Positions 23,994 through 32,744 of a DNA stretch of 64,000 bases are shown here, one piece after another (the stretch's first letter is position 1; each line of letters starts with the position of its first letter). The notes under the pieces are model-generated. The model worked only from the letters and a program-made list of their open reading frames with translations. It ran no database searches and was not told where the DNA came from. The stretch is from an uncultured Lachnospiraceae bacterium (GTDB taxonomy: Bacteria > Bacillota_A > Clostridia > Lachnospirales > Lachnospiraceae), in NCBI GenBank assembly GCA_902801585.1, contig CADCIU010000003.1:66236-130235 (forward strand), given 5' to 3'. The translations under genes and the position numbers were made by a program.

Positions 23994-25598
23994 TCAAATG
24001 CTTATGATCTCATAAATCTTTTCCAGATCCATATGCGCCCGCAGCGTCTTCGCCAAAAGATCGTACTGCGCCTCTGCGTGCGCACGAATATCCGTCGCGC
24101 GTCCGCGCTCTGATTCTGCGCAAGACGGCAGCGATATGCCTTTCGCTTCCGCAAGGGCTCGGGCGGCCCTGCGCGCCACCCCCGGGGCATCGAAGATGCC
24201 GTGCACATAGGTGCCGTAAACATTGCCTGCCGCGGCGCCGTCCAAGGTGTAAACACCTGTGCGCCGATCCAGGATCCTGCTAAAGCACCCGGTCCCTTCT
24301 CCCGCGCTGCCCGGCATCGCTGCGGCGGACTGTACCGCATCGGGCAGCGTTATGGCGGACTGTGCCGCATCCGGCCCCGGCGCCGTTCTCCCCATGTGGA
24401 TCTCGTACCCTTCGATCTCCATGCCGCTCAGCGGCGCCAGAATGCCCGGCAGTTCCCCGATCCTTCCGCTGACCCGCGTCCGCCTCTTCTGCGCGGTAAA
24501 TATTGTCTCTGTATCCAGAAAGCCCAGTCCCTGCACGGATCCGCCCTCTTCGATCCGGTCCGGATCATGAACGGCTCTCCCGAGCATCTGATAGCCCCCG
24601 CAGATGCCGAAGATCGGGCAGCCCTGCTTCCAAAGCCCGGAAAGCGCGGCAGCCATGCCGCTGTCCCGCAGCCATTTGAGATCCGCGATCGTGTTCTTGG
24701 TGCCCGGCAGGATGACCAGATCCGGGATACCGAGGGCGCCGGGCCTGGACACATAGCGCAGATCCACTTCCGGTACCTGGGAAAACGCGCCGAAATCCGT
24801 AAAATTGGACAGGTGCGGCAGCCTCACGACCGCGATCTCCAGCGGTTTCCCTGACGGAGCGCGGTTGGTCTGCGCAAGCTGCGGCGCGAGCGAATCCTCT
24901 TCGTCGATGTCGAGCTGCATGTAAGGCACCACACCGACCACCGGAACGCCGCTTCGCTCCTCCAGCATGCGGATCCCCGGATCCAGTATCGTCTTGTCGC
25001 CGCGGAATTTGTTCACGATCAGTCCCTTTAAGAGCGCCTGCTCCTCGGGTTCGAGGAGCATCTGCGTTCCCAGAAGCTGCGCGAAGACGCCCCCGCGGTC
25101 AATATCTCCTGCCAGAAGGACCGGCGCGCCGACGGCTTTTGCCAGCCCCATATTGACAATATCATCCTTTTTCAGGTTGATCTCCGCGGGACTTCCCGCG
25201 CCCTCGATCACAATGACGTCGTACTGCGCCGACAACGACGCGTAGGCGTCCAGCACCAGCGGCATGAGGCTCTTTTTGCAGGCAAAATATTCCCTGGCCC
25301 CCATATCTCCCCGCACCTCTCCGTTCACAATGACCTGCGATCCCGTGTCCGTCGTCGGCTTGAGCAATATGGGATTCATTCTCACATCGGGCTCAATGCC
25401 TGCGGCCTGCGCCTGCATCACCTGGGCCCGCCCCATCTCGAGCCCGTCGACCGTGATGAAGGAATTGAGCGCCATATTCTGGGATTTGAAGGGGGCGGCG
25501 CGGTAACCGTCCTGCCGCAGGATCCGGCACAGCCCTGCCGTCAGCAGGCTTTTGCCGACGCCGGACATGGTCCCCTGGATCATGATCGACTTTGCCAT
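23994..25598 (-). CDS. cbiP: cobyric acid synthase CbiP/CobQ
   Basis: 534 residues; glutamine-dependent amidotransferase that amidates the b, d, e and g side chains of adenosylcobyrinate a,c-diamide. N-terminal dethiobiotin-synthetase-like domain: MIQGTMSGVGKSLLTAGLCR (P-loop), PFKSQNMALNS, IVIEGAGSPAEINL, LLAGDIDRGGVFAQL. The C-terminal GATase domain (about 265-534) has the nucleophile cysteine in IFGICGGYQMLG, with GFLDTETIF and a late histidine in YGTYVHGIFD. An insert near residues 400-420 holds a 30-bp tandem duplication (DAAQSAITLP then DAVQSAAAMP) absent from the family as I know it. ATG 25598 has GAGG about 11 bases upstream. Confidence 0.95.
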   Translation of the reverse strand: MAKSIMIQGTMSGVGKSLLTAGLCRILRQDGYRAAPFKSQNMALNSFITVDGLEMGRAQVMQAQAAGIEPDVRMNPILLKPTTDTGSQVIVNGEVRGDMGAREYFACKKSLMPLVLDAYASLSAQYDVIVIEGAGSPAEINLKKDDIVNMGLAKAVGAPVLLAGDIDRGGVFAQLLGTQMLLEPEEQALLKGLIVNKFRGDKTILDPGIRMLEERSGVPVVGVVPYMQLDIDEEDSLAPQLAQTNRAPSGKPLEIAVVRLPHLSNFTDFGAFSQVPEVDLRYVSRPGALGIPDLVILPGTKNTIADLKWLRDSGMAAALSGLWKQGCPIFGICGGYQMLGRAVHDPDRIEEGGSVQGLGFLDTETIFTAQKRRTRVSGRIGELPGILAPLSGMEIEGYEIHMGRTAPGPDAAQSAITLPDAVQSAAAMPGSAGEGTGCFSRILDRRTGVYTLDGAAAGNVYGTYVHGIFDAPGVARRAARALAEAKGISLPSCAESERGRATDIRAHAEAQYDLLAKTLRAHMDLEKIYEIISI

Positions 25599-25621
25599 TT
25601 GCGTTTATTCCTCTTTTTCGT

Positions 25622-27319
25622 TTATTCCTCTGCCGCGGGATCCGTCACGATGACCTTGTGGTCATACCATTTGCCTTTTTCTCCCACCAGCGCGCAGTCA
25701 AATTCCTGTCCGATCGCGGGAACAGGGATATCGAACCCGTAGACCTCTTCCGTCGTGCCGTCACTGTATGTCACTTCATCGATCGTGGGCTCAAGAAGGA
25801 CGGCGCCCTCTTTCTGCGCATCTTCGGCAGTTCCGGGGTAAAGCTTCAGGATCTTCTTGGAGACAAGCGTGACGTGAATGTTCATCTCGGAATCTTTCAC
25901 TGTCAGTGTTCCCTTGTTGTCATAAGCTTCATTCACATGGAACATGCTGCCGTCGGTCGTAAAAGTCGCCTTATAGACGCCGTCCGGAAGTGTATCGCCT
26001 GCTGCGCTCTCAGATTCGGTCTCCGTACCGACCGCAGCCCCTGTGTGGGCTGTATAGACCGCTTCAACGTCTTCGATCCTTCCCAGTCCCGCGATCTGGC
26101 AGTCCACCTGATCGAAGTTTCCGGAAGCAGTGAACATGCTCTTCCACGAATCCTCGTCTTCGCCCGCCATGTCGTTGTTGGCGTGGTCTCCCGCCACGAC
26201 CATCAGAGGGCGCAGAATGACTTTCTTATACCCGGCTTCCGACACTTTCTCTATCACCGCTTCGCACGCCGTGTCCTCCGGCTCGCCCTCGACGGTGCCG
26301 ATGAAGACGTTCCCGTAACCCAGCGCTTCCATCTGCGTCTGCATCTGGTCATAGGTCACCTTGGCGACGTGTGCCGTGCCGTGTCCCAAAAAGACAAACG
26401 CGGTCCCATCCTGCGCCGCCGCTTCAAGGCTCTCAAATCCCGCATCGGCGACTGTCTGCGCCACGACCGCCTTTGCGACGGCTTCCTTATCCTCGTTGAT
26501 CACGGATGCGTCTGTGCCGACCTCCCCCAGAAGCGGCTCCGCGATGCGTACGGACAAAAAGTCCCCTGAAGCTGCCGTGACGGCGTCCACAAGGTCGTCG
26601 TACTCGGATCCGTGCATCAGGTGCGTGGGCTGCACGATCAGGTTCTTCACGCCGTTAGCCTTCGCGCGCGCAAGTGCCTGTTCCACGTTGTCGATGACTT
26701 CGTTGTCGCGGGCCTGGATATGATTGATGATGATCTGGGACGTGAAGGCTCTGCGCACGGACCAGTCAGGATAGGCCTCCTGAAGCGCTTTTTCGATTCC
26801 GCCGATATCCGTCGCACGGCTTTCATTGAAGGACGTGCCGAAGCTCACCACCAGCAGCTCGTTCTCGCCGATCCCGTCCGCATTCAGCGGGTCGTCCGCG
26901 GACGCGTCCCCCGTATCGAGGCCAAAATAGTCCGGATCTGCAAACTCACCTTCCACCATCGCTTTCTGCTCATCCGTCAGAGCGTCCCATGCCGCTCTTG
27001 CCGCGGCGATGTCCTCATCCGTCGTCTCCGTGCGCTCCTGCACATAGATCGCATCGATGAGTGCCGCGCACTCTGCTGCCAGCTCCTCGTCGGTCTTGCC
27101 GGCTCCGTCTGTCTGAGCCGTACTGTCTGCCTGCGAGGTTCCGGTACTGTCTGCCTGCGGGGTTCCGGTACTGTCTGCCTGCGAAGCGTCGTCTGTCTGC
27201 GCCACTGCTTCTGTCTGCGCCGCCTCATCTTTCTGCGAAGCGCCCGCGCCGCCGCATCCCGCAAGAAGCGCGCCCGTAAGTATGAATGAAACCAGTGCTG
27301 CTGCAACTCTCTTTTTCAT
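25622..27319 (-). CDS. cbiK: secreted lipoprotein sirohydrochlorin cobaltochelatase (CbiK-type) with extra C-terminal domain
   Basis: 565 residues; start overlaps the cobT stop (ATGA) with AAGGAGG upstream. Lipoprotein signal LLAGC with Cys22, then a linker with a threefold ADSTGT-type repeat from a 24-bp DNA repeat. Residues about 150-410 are CbiK/CbiX chelatase: LLVVSFGTSFNESRATDIGGIE, VQPTHLMHGSEYDDL and FVFLGHGTAHVAKVTYDQM supply the metal-binding histidines, and LRPLMVVAGDHANNDMAG is typical. It would insert cobalt into sirohydrochlorin. Residues about 430-560 are an extra beta-rich domain (DGVYKATFTTDGSMFHVNEAY) that I cannot name. The export signal is odd for an enzyme with a cytoplasmic substrate; a periplasmic CbiK is known in Desulfovibrio. 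Confidence 0.88.
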   Translation of the reverse strand: MKKRVAAALVSFILTGALLAGCGGAGASQKDEAAQTEAVAQTDDASQADSTGTPQADSTGTSQADSTAQTDGAGKTDEELAAECAALIDAIYVQERTETTDEDIAAARAAWDALTDEQKAMVEGEFADPDYFGLDTGDASADDPLNADGIGENELLVVSFGTSFNESRATDIGGIEKALQEAYPDWSVRRAFTSQIIINHIQARDNEVIDNVEQALARAKANGVKNLIVQPTHLMHGSEYDDLVDAVTAASGDFLSVRIAEPLLGEVGTDASVINEDKEAVAKAVVAQTVADAGFESLEAAAQDGTAFVFLGHGTAHVAKVTYDQMQTQMEALGYGNVFIGTVEGEPEDTACEAVIEKVSEAGYKKVILRPLMVVAGDHANNDMAGEDEDSWKSMFTASGNFDQVDCQIAGLGRIEDVEAVYTAHTGAAVGTETESESAAGDTLPDGVYKATFTTDGSMFHVNEAYDNKGTLTVKDSEMNIHVTLVSKKILKLYPGTAEDAQKEGAVLLEPTIDEVTYSDGTTEEVYGFDIPVPAIGQEFDCALVGEKGKWYDHKVIVTDPAAEE

Positions 27320-28515
27320 TGATGCCTCCTTAAATGATTTGTATAGTCTTTATACTGTTCCACTTGGATCTCCTCAAAGGTATCCATCTGTTCGTAGATA
27401 TCGCACGCCATGTCCAAAAGCGGGAACAGGGCCGCGGCGCCCGTCCCTTCTCCCAGATGCATGCCCGCGTGCAGGATCGGAGTGATATCTCCGCCAGCCG
27501 TCTGCTGCTCCCGCGCGCGCCGCGCCGATTCAAATCCCGGCGTGTTCGCGGCCGCTCCTGCAGACGGCGCGAATCCCAGCGCCTCCATGGCCGCTCCCGC
27601 AGACGGCGCGAATCCCAGCGCCTCCATGACCGCTCCCGCCGCCGGTTCGCCCGAAATATGGGACGGCAGCATATAGCCGCGTGACGCAGGCGCTGTTTTG
27701 ACCGCGAGGAGCGCAGCGACCGCTGAGATAAAGCCGTCTATGACGACCGGAACGCGACTGGCGGCGCCGCCGATGAACAGCCCGCACATGGCGGCGATGT
27801 CGTATCCGCCAACCTTGGCGAGCACGTCGATCGGATCCTCCGGGTCCGGGCGGTTCACCTCGATCGCTCTGCGGATGACCGCAGCTTTCCTTATGACGCC
27901 CTCCGGGGAGAGCCCGGCGCCGGCACCTGTCACCGCCTCGGGATCCACGTACAGCAGCACCGCCGTGACAGCGGAACTTGTGGTCGTATTGCCGATGCCC
28001 ATTTCGCCTGCCGCCAGGAGCCCGTATCCCGCGTCCGCCAGTTCGCGCGCTTTGCAGATCCCCGCTTCTATGGCAAAAAGTGCCTCTTCCCGCGTCATAG
28101 CCGGTCCTCTCACCATGTTGGCCGTGCCGCAGCGGGTCTTTCTCTTTTCTACGCGGGGCGTATCGACAGCCATGCCGACGTCCACCGGATACAGGTCCGC
28201 ACCTGCCCTCTTGCACATGATCGCGGCGCAGGATTTCCCGTCGATGAAGTTCTCCGCCACGACCGCTGTCGTCTCCTGTCCGGTCTGGCTCACGCCCTCG
28301 GCCACGACGCCGTTGTCCGCGCAGAAAATGACCAACGCCTTTTTGCGGATATCCGGCTCAGCGGTCCCCTGCATTGCTGAGATGCGCACCAGCATTTCTT
28401 CGAGCGCGCCCAGTCCGTACAAGGGCTTTGCGATCCGGTTCCAGCGCGCCCTGCACGCGGACGCGGCCTTTTCGTCCGGCGGCCTGATCCGCCGGATCGT
28501 CTCTTGTAAAGTCAT
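27316..28515 (-). CDS. cobT: nicotinate-nucleotide:dimethylbenzimidazole phosphoribosyltransferase CobT
   Basis: 399 residues from ATG 28515, with AGAGGAG upstream; first gene of the operon after the riboswitch terminator. CobT activates the lower-ligand base as its alpha-riboside phosphate. Signatures: WNRIAKPLYGLGALEE, VIFCADNGVVAEGVSQ, AGEMGIGNTTTSSAV, VLAKVGGYDIAAMCGLFIGGA, PVVIDGFISAVAALLA, and the catalytic-end motif HAGMHLGEGTGAAALFPLL. Between HISGEPA and the last motif the protein has about 35 extra residues made of a tandem MEALGFAPSAGA duplication (39 bp in DNA), normally a single short segment. This probably lengthens a surface loop near the active site. Confidence 0.94.
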   Translation of the reverse strand: MTLQETIRRIRPPDEKAASACRARWNRIAKPLYGLGALEEMLVRISAMQGTAEPDIRKKALVIFCADNGVVAEGVSQTGQETTAVVAENFIDGKSCAAIMCKRAGADLYPVDVGMAVDTPRVEKRKTRCGTANMVRGPAMTREEALFAIEAGICKARELADAGYGLLAAGEMGIGNTTTSSAVTAVLLYVDPEAVTGAGAGLSPEGVIRKAAVIRRAIEVNRPDPEDPIDVLAKVGGYDIAAMCGLFIGGAASRVPVVIDGFISAVAALLAVKTAPASRGYMLPSHISGEPAAGAVMEALGFAPSAGAAMEALGFAPSAGAAANTPGFESARRAREQQTAGGDITPILHAGMHLGEGTGAAALFPLLDMACDIYEQMDTFEEIQVEQYKDYTNHLRRHQ

Positions 28516-28603
28516 AGTTTCTCCTCTGCGGTATTTTTCTCCAATACGCACTCCGCTGCAGGAAGCACGCGCTGCCCCTTTTGTCTGACCACGCCGCACA
28601 AGC

Positions 28604-28634
28604 AAAAGAGCCGCTTCCTACCGGGAAACGGCTC
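28604..28634 (-). terminator. intrinsic terminator of the cobalamin riboswitch
   Basis: An 11-bp stem (28608-28618 with 28624-28634, one G-U pair) is followed on the minus strand by TTTT. It lies between the B12 box and cobT, as expected for a transcription-terminating riboswitch expression platform. Confidence 0.8.
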
Positions 28635-28763
28635 CATAACAGATCTCTCTGAAATGATCTGCAGACAACACAAAAACCGGAAAGCATCTCCGCCTTCCCG
28701 CGGCCGACGCTTTCTGTTTCTCTTTTGCCTATCCGCCATGCACCGTGACCTTTAGACCATCCT

Positions 28764-28947
28764 CTGCAGGCAGGTCTCCTGGCTCATGGCCTGTTTGCGG
28801 TTCCGGCGCCTTCCCGGCAGCATTTCGCCGCCAGTGACATAGTTGCGGAACCGGCCATTCACAGTTGCGGGACAGCACGGGAATCACACCCGTTTCCCTT
28901 TTCACCGCCCTCCCCCGGATCAGCTCCGAAGAGGGCGACACCTGCAG
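28764..28947 (-). promoter_or_regulatory. adenosylcobalamin riboswitch
   Basis: Minus-strand aptamer. P1 pairs CTGCAGG (28941-28947) with CCTGCAG (28764-28770). The conserved core is visible as GGGAAACGGGTGTGATTCCC, then the near-invariant CCCGCAACTGTGA, and finally the B12 box GCCAGGAGACCTGCC at 28769-28783. It is followed by the terminator at 28604-28634 and then cobT. With cobalamin bound it should stop transcription of the whole operon to 9430. Confidence 0.95.
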
Positions 28948-28971
28948 ATGCTCTCATATCGATTTGACTCT

Positions 28972-28977
28972 ATTATA
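28972..28977 (-). promoter_or_regulatory. -10 element of the cobalamin operon promoter
   Basis: A perfect TATAAT on the minus strand lies 25 bases before the riboswitch P1. The -35 position 17 bases upstream reads TCGCTT, a poor match. Confidence 0.6.
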
Positions 28978-29027
28978 TCGTCTCGGAATGCAATAAGCGA
29001 CCTTTTTCTCACTGCGCCGGCGGCGCC

Positions 29028-31250
29028 TCACGGCAGCTCCGCGATCTGCGTCAAAACAGCGTTTCCCGTGAGCTTTTCACTCCTTGGACCCGGCTGTGAA
29101 AACCCGGCCCAGATCCTGAATTTCCTGCTCCTGACCGCACGCGTTCCCTGCTCATCCACCGTGGTAAAAGCCCGTAACCTGAGCGGGATCGTCACTTCCC
29201 TGCTCTCCCCCTTTTCGAGACGGATCCTTGCAAACCCGCACAGGGAGGGATTCGGAACTGCTCCCGGGTATTCCTCGTCGCGAATATAGATCTGCAGTAC
29301 GTCCTCTGTGGCTTCTGATCTGTTGACAGCTGTCACGCGGACATAAGCCGCCGTATCGTCAAAGCCTTCCGCCCTCTGTGTTTTGACCGAAAGCGCCTGC
29401 ACTGCGCAGTCTCCGTAAGTGAGCCCGTATCCGAAGGGGTAGAGCGGCTCCCCGCCAAAATAGCGATACGTCCGCCCCTTCATCGAATAATCTTCAAAAG
29501 GCGGCAGTTCCTCACTGCTGCGGTAGAAAGTCACAGGGAGCTTTCCGGAAGGGGAGATGTCGCCGAACAGAATTCCGGCCACATCAGCTCCGCCTCGGGC
29601 GCCCGGGTACCAGGCCTGCAGGATCGCGGAGGCCTTCGCGTCCGCCTCGCCAAGATCCATGGCGCTGCCCGTCATATTGACGACGACGACCGGCGTGCCG
29701 CTCTGTTTCCCGTAATCAAGGATGGTCCTCATCAGCTTGCGCTGCGGCTCCGGGAAGGAGAGATCTTCCTTGTCCCCCGAAGCATAGGCATTCCCTGTAT
29801 CGCCCTCTTCTCCCTCGAGCGTCTCGTCAAGCCCCGGGACAAGGATGATCAGGTCGGCGAGTCCGGCGATCGTCAGCGCTTCGGCGAGCCGGTCCTGCGA
29901 ACCGGGAAGCGCAAGGTCCTCCACCCTGTCCTTGAACAGATGGCATCCCTCGGAATAATAGACGCGGATCCCTTCCCGCTCCGCGCGGTCCTGGATGCCC
30001 TCCAGAACGGTGATATACCGGGAAGATGTACCGTGATAGTTGCCGCAAAGTGCAGCGCGGCTGTTGGCATTGGGGCCGATCACTGCGATCACAAACTCGC
30101 TGCGGTTCATTGTATGATCGCCATCTTCTGAATCTGAAGCCAGCGCCGGGTTGTTCTTTTCCTTTCGGATCGGGAGGACTCCGTCGTTCTTCTCTGTCCG
30201 GATCGGGAGGACACCGTCATTCTTCAGCAGAACGACGCTCTCCGCCGCCACCCTGTGTGCGAGCGCCACATGCTGCGGGCTCTCTACGACGCTGTAGGGG
30301 ATCTTGTCGTATTCGGTCTCATCGAACAGCCCCAGAAGGAACCTTGTCGTGAAGAGACGGATGCAGGACCTGGTGATATACGCTTCGTCGAGCATTCCCA
30401 ACCGGCTGGCCTCCAGAATCCTCGTATAGGTGCAGCCGCAGTTGAGGTCCGTCCCGTTCTCCAGCGCCAGTTTGACCGACTCCTCGGGCGTCGCCGTCAC
30501 TTTGTGACGCTCATGAAAATCCCGGACCGCCCAGCAGTCGGACACATAGTGCCCCTCAAAGCCCCAGCGACCCCGGAGGATCTCCTGCAGGGCAGGGCTG
30601 CCGCAGGCGGGCTCTCCGTTCACACGGTTGTAGGCACCCATGACCGTCTCCACCTTTCCCTCCTTCACACACGCCTCGAAGGCCGGAAGATAGGTCTCCT
30701 CAAGGTCTTTGGAAGACACGAGGGCGTCGAATTCATGCCGAAGTCCCTCCGGTCCGGAATGCACGCAGAAATGCTTGGCGCATGCAGCGGCTTTCATCAC
30801 AGGTCCATCCCCCTGCAGTCCCTTAATAAACCGCACGCCGAGCCGCCCGGTCAGATACGGATCCTCTCCGTAAGTCTCGTGGCCGCGCCCCCATCTGGGA
30901 TCCCTGAAAATATTGACGTTGGGCGACCAGAAAGTCAGGCCTTTGTAAATGTCCCTGTCTCCGTGAGCGCTCTGGGCGTTGTATTTTGCCCTGCCTTCCT
31001 CTGCGATCGCGCTGCCGATCTCTTCCATCAGATCGGGGTCGAAAGCCGCCGCCATGCCGATCGCCTGCGGAAACACCGTGGCGGTTCCCGCCCGGGCCAC
31101 CCCGTGCAGGGCCTCATTCCACCAGTTATAGGCAGGGATCCCCAGCCGCCCGATCGCAGGCGCGTCATAGCGAAGCTGGGACGCCTTCTCCTCCAAAGTC
31201 ATTCTGCCGACAAGTTCTTCCGCTCTTTTTCGCGCTTCTTCTCTCTTCAT
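29028..31250 (-). CDS. glycoside hydrolase family 3 (beta-xylosidase/beta-glucosidase type)
   Basis: 740 residues, no signal peptide, so probably intracellular. The N-terminal GH3 barrel has AYNWWNEALHGVARAG, TFWSPNVNIFRDPRWGRGHETYGEDP, AKHFCVHSGPE and the nucleophile aspartate in HYVSDCWAV. The second domain follows (ESVVLLKNDGVLPI, VIAVIGPNANSRAALCGNYHG, LIILVPGLDETLEGEEGD), and a C-terminal Fn3-like domain ends with KGESREVTIPLRL. The plant-type HSGPE block resembles xylosidases rather than NagZ, which would have KHFPGHG. A 33-bp tandem duplication repeats KNDGVLPIR in the linker after the barrel. It begins just after the PTS gene stop, so it is in the murQ-PTS operon; its substrate may therefore be a glycan taken up or trimmed alongside muropeptides. 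Confidence 0.88.
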   Translation of the reverse strand: MKREEARKRAEELVGRMTLEEKASQLRYDAPAIGRLGIPAYNWWNEALHGVARAGTATVFPQAIGMAAAFDPDLMEEIGSAIAEEGRAKYNAQSAHGDRDIYKGLTFWSPNVNIFRDPRWGRGHETYGEDPYLTGRLGVRFIKGLQGDGPVMKAAACAKHFCVHSGPEGLRHEFDALVSSKDLEETYLPAFEACVKEGKVETVMGAYNRVNGEPACGSPALQEILRGRWGFEGHYVSDCWAVRDFHERHKVTATPEESVKLALENGTDLNCGCTYTRILEASRLGMLDEAYITRSCIRLFTTRFLLGLFDETEYDKIPYSVVESPQHVALAHRVAAESVVLLKNDGVLPIRTEKNDGVLPIRKEKNNPALASDSEDGDHTMNRSEFVIAVIGPNANSRAALCGNYHGTSSRYITVLEGIQDRAEREGIRVYYSEGCHLFKDRVEDLALPGSQDRLAEALTIAGLADLIILVPGLDETLEGEEGDTGNAYASGDKEDLSFPEPQRKLMRTILDYGKQSGTPVVVVNMTGSAMDLGEADAKASAILQAWYPGARGGADVAGILFGDISPSGKLPVTFYRSSEELPPFEDYSMKGRTYRYFGGEPLYPFGYGLTYGDCAVQALSVKTQRAEGFDDTAAYVRVTAVNRSEATEDVLQIYIRDEEYPGAVPNPSLCGFARIRLEKGESREVTIPLRLRAFTTVDEQGTRAVRSRKFRIWAGFSQPGPRSEKLTGNAVLTQIAELP

Positions 31251-31253
31251 ATC

Positions 31254-32744
31254 TCAGGCTGCCTCCACTTCATTGTCGGTGATCCTTGCCCCTGTGATGA
31301 AAAATGCCATACCGCAGGAAATGAGAAGTCCGATCAGATAATAGACGACGCTCCTGATCCCTGCATGCGGACCCGCCGTCATCGTAAAGACGCCCAAAAG
31401 ACCGGAAGGTCCCCATGTCGTCGCCGCGACCTGCATGGCCATCACGAATGCGCCGCCGAATCCCGCGCCCAGGCCCGCTGTGATAAAGGGCCTGCCCATG
31501 GGAAGCGTGACCCCGTAGATCAGCGGCTCGCCGACGCCGAGGATGCCGGCCGGAAGCGCTCCGCTTATGATCTGTGAAAGCCTGTCGTTCTTCACTCTTT
31601 TGGCCTTGAACCAGATCGCCAGCGCGGCGCCGACCTGCCCGGCTCCGGCCATGCACAGCGCAGGGTACAAAGTGATATATCCCATCTGCTGAAGCTGCAC
31701 GGTATACAGCGCCACCAGACCGTGGTGCATTCCCATGGCGACCATGGGCAGGAACAGCGCCGCCGAGACATAACCGGTGATCGCCCGCACCCACACATTC
31801 GGGGACATGCAGACGCTCTGTACGGCAAAACAGATTCCGCCCGAGATCAGTCCGAACAGCGGCATGATGACGAAGATATACGGGATCAGGCAGGCGATCA
31901 GCGTAAGGACAGGGGTGAAGACCACATCCAGGGCGTCCGGGATGTGGCTGCGGATCCATTTCTCCACCCGGGTCATGATCAGCACGCCGAAAACAACGGC
32001 CAGAATTCCGCCTCTCCCGCTCCTGAGCATGGAGTCAAGCGGCGAGCTCTCATTCCACCAGCCGATCGTCTGCGCGATCAGGTTGATTCCGTCGAGACCG
32101 GTGATCATGCCCAGCATTCCGCCCAGGATCGGTGTTCCGCCAAACCGCTCCGCGGCGCGGTAGCCCGTCCATGCGGTCAGATAGGTGAGAAAGGAGGTGT
32201 TGATCAGTCCCAGCATCGAACAAACAATGCTCAGGAATCGGTTGTCCGCCCAGCCGGGATTTAGCTGCTGAATGAGAATGTTGATGCCGGCGCAGAGCCC
32301 GGAAGCGATCACTCCCGGAATCAGGGGGACGAAGATCTCCCCGAAGATCTTCAGCGCATTGCGGACAGGATTCTCCTTCTGCATGGCTTTTACGGCTTCT
32401 TTATTCTCTCTCCAGTCTCTGCCGGAAGCTTTCCCCTCCGCGTTCGCAGCGGTCCGGCCGGCATTCGTTCCCTGCGGCTCCGCGTCCGCCGTCGGGATTC
32501 CCATCCGCCTGCACACTTCGCCGCACTTGCTGCTCTTTCCGGGGCCGACGACGACTTCTATATAATTCTCGCGGTCATGGATGATCCCCAAAACGCCTTT
32601 CACCTTTTTGAGCGCCTCGGAATTGATCGCACTGTCGTCCCTGACTTTGATCCTGAGTCTCGTCATGCAGTTGGTCACGGAAGTCACATTTTCTCTCCCG
32701 CCGACCTGCTCTAATACTTGTTTTGCCAATTCTTCGTAATTCAT
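31254..32744 (-). CDS. murP: PTS EIIBC transporter, MurP-like (MurNAc type)
   Basis: 496 residues. Residues 1-about 85 are an EIIB domain of the glucose superfamily with the phosphorylated cysteine in VTNCMTRLRIKV. A variable linker (about 85-125) follows, then EIIC (about 125-490) with many membrane segments: FVPLIPGVIASGLCAGINILI, GMLGMITGLDGINL, MGMHHGLVALYTVQ, and the substrate-site GEPLIYGVTLPMGRPF. EIIA is not encoded here. ATG 32744 overlaps the murQ stop (ATGA), which points to N-acetylmuramic acid as substrate, giving MurNAc-6-phosphate for MurQ. Sucrose- or trehalose-type EIIBC proteins look alike, so specificity rests on the neighbour. Confidence 0.85.
   Translation of the reverse strand: MNYEELAKQVLEQVGGRENVTSVTNCMTRLRIKVRDDSAINSEALKKVKGVLGIIHDRENYIEVVVGPGKSSKCGEVCRRMGIPTADAEPQGTNAGRTAANAEGKASGRDWRENKEAVKAMQKENPVRNALKIFGEIFVPLIPGVIASGLCAGINILIQQLNPGWADNRFLSIVCSMLGLINTSFLTYLTAWTGYRAAERFGGTPILGGMLGMITGLDGINLIAQTIGWWNESSPLDSMLRSGRGGILAVVFGVLIMTRVEKWIRSHIPDALDVVFTPVLTLIACLIPYIFVIMPLFGLISGGICFAVQSVCMSPNVWVRAITGYVSAALFLPMVAMGMHHGLVALYTVQLQQMGYITLYPALCMAGAGQVGAALAIWFKAKRVKNDRLSQIISGALPAGILGVGEPLIYGVTLPMGRPFITAGLGAGFGGAFVMAMQVAATTWGPSGLLGVFTMTAGPHAGIRSVVYYLIGLLISCGMAFFITGARITDNEVEAA

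Noticed and set aside
27530..28216. A second gene inside cobT
   Set aside because: Out-of-frame minus-strand reading of the cobT gene with high Gly/Arg content; no ribosome site.
29028..31250. NagZ-type beta-N-acetylglucosaminidase
   Set aside because: Context suggests it, but the NagZ KHFPGHG motif is absent and the three-domain length fits xylosidase/glucosidase GH3.
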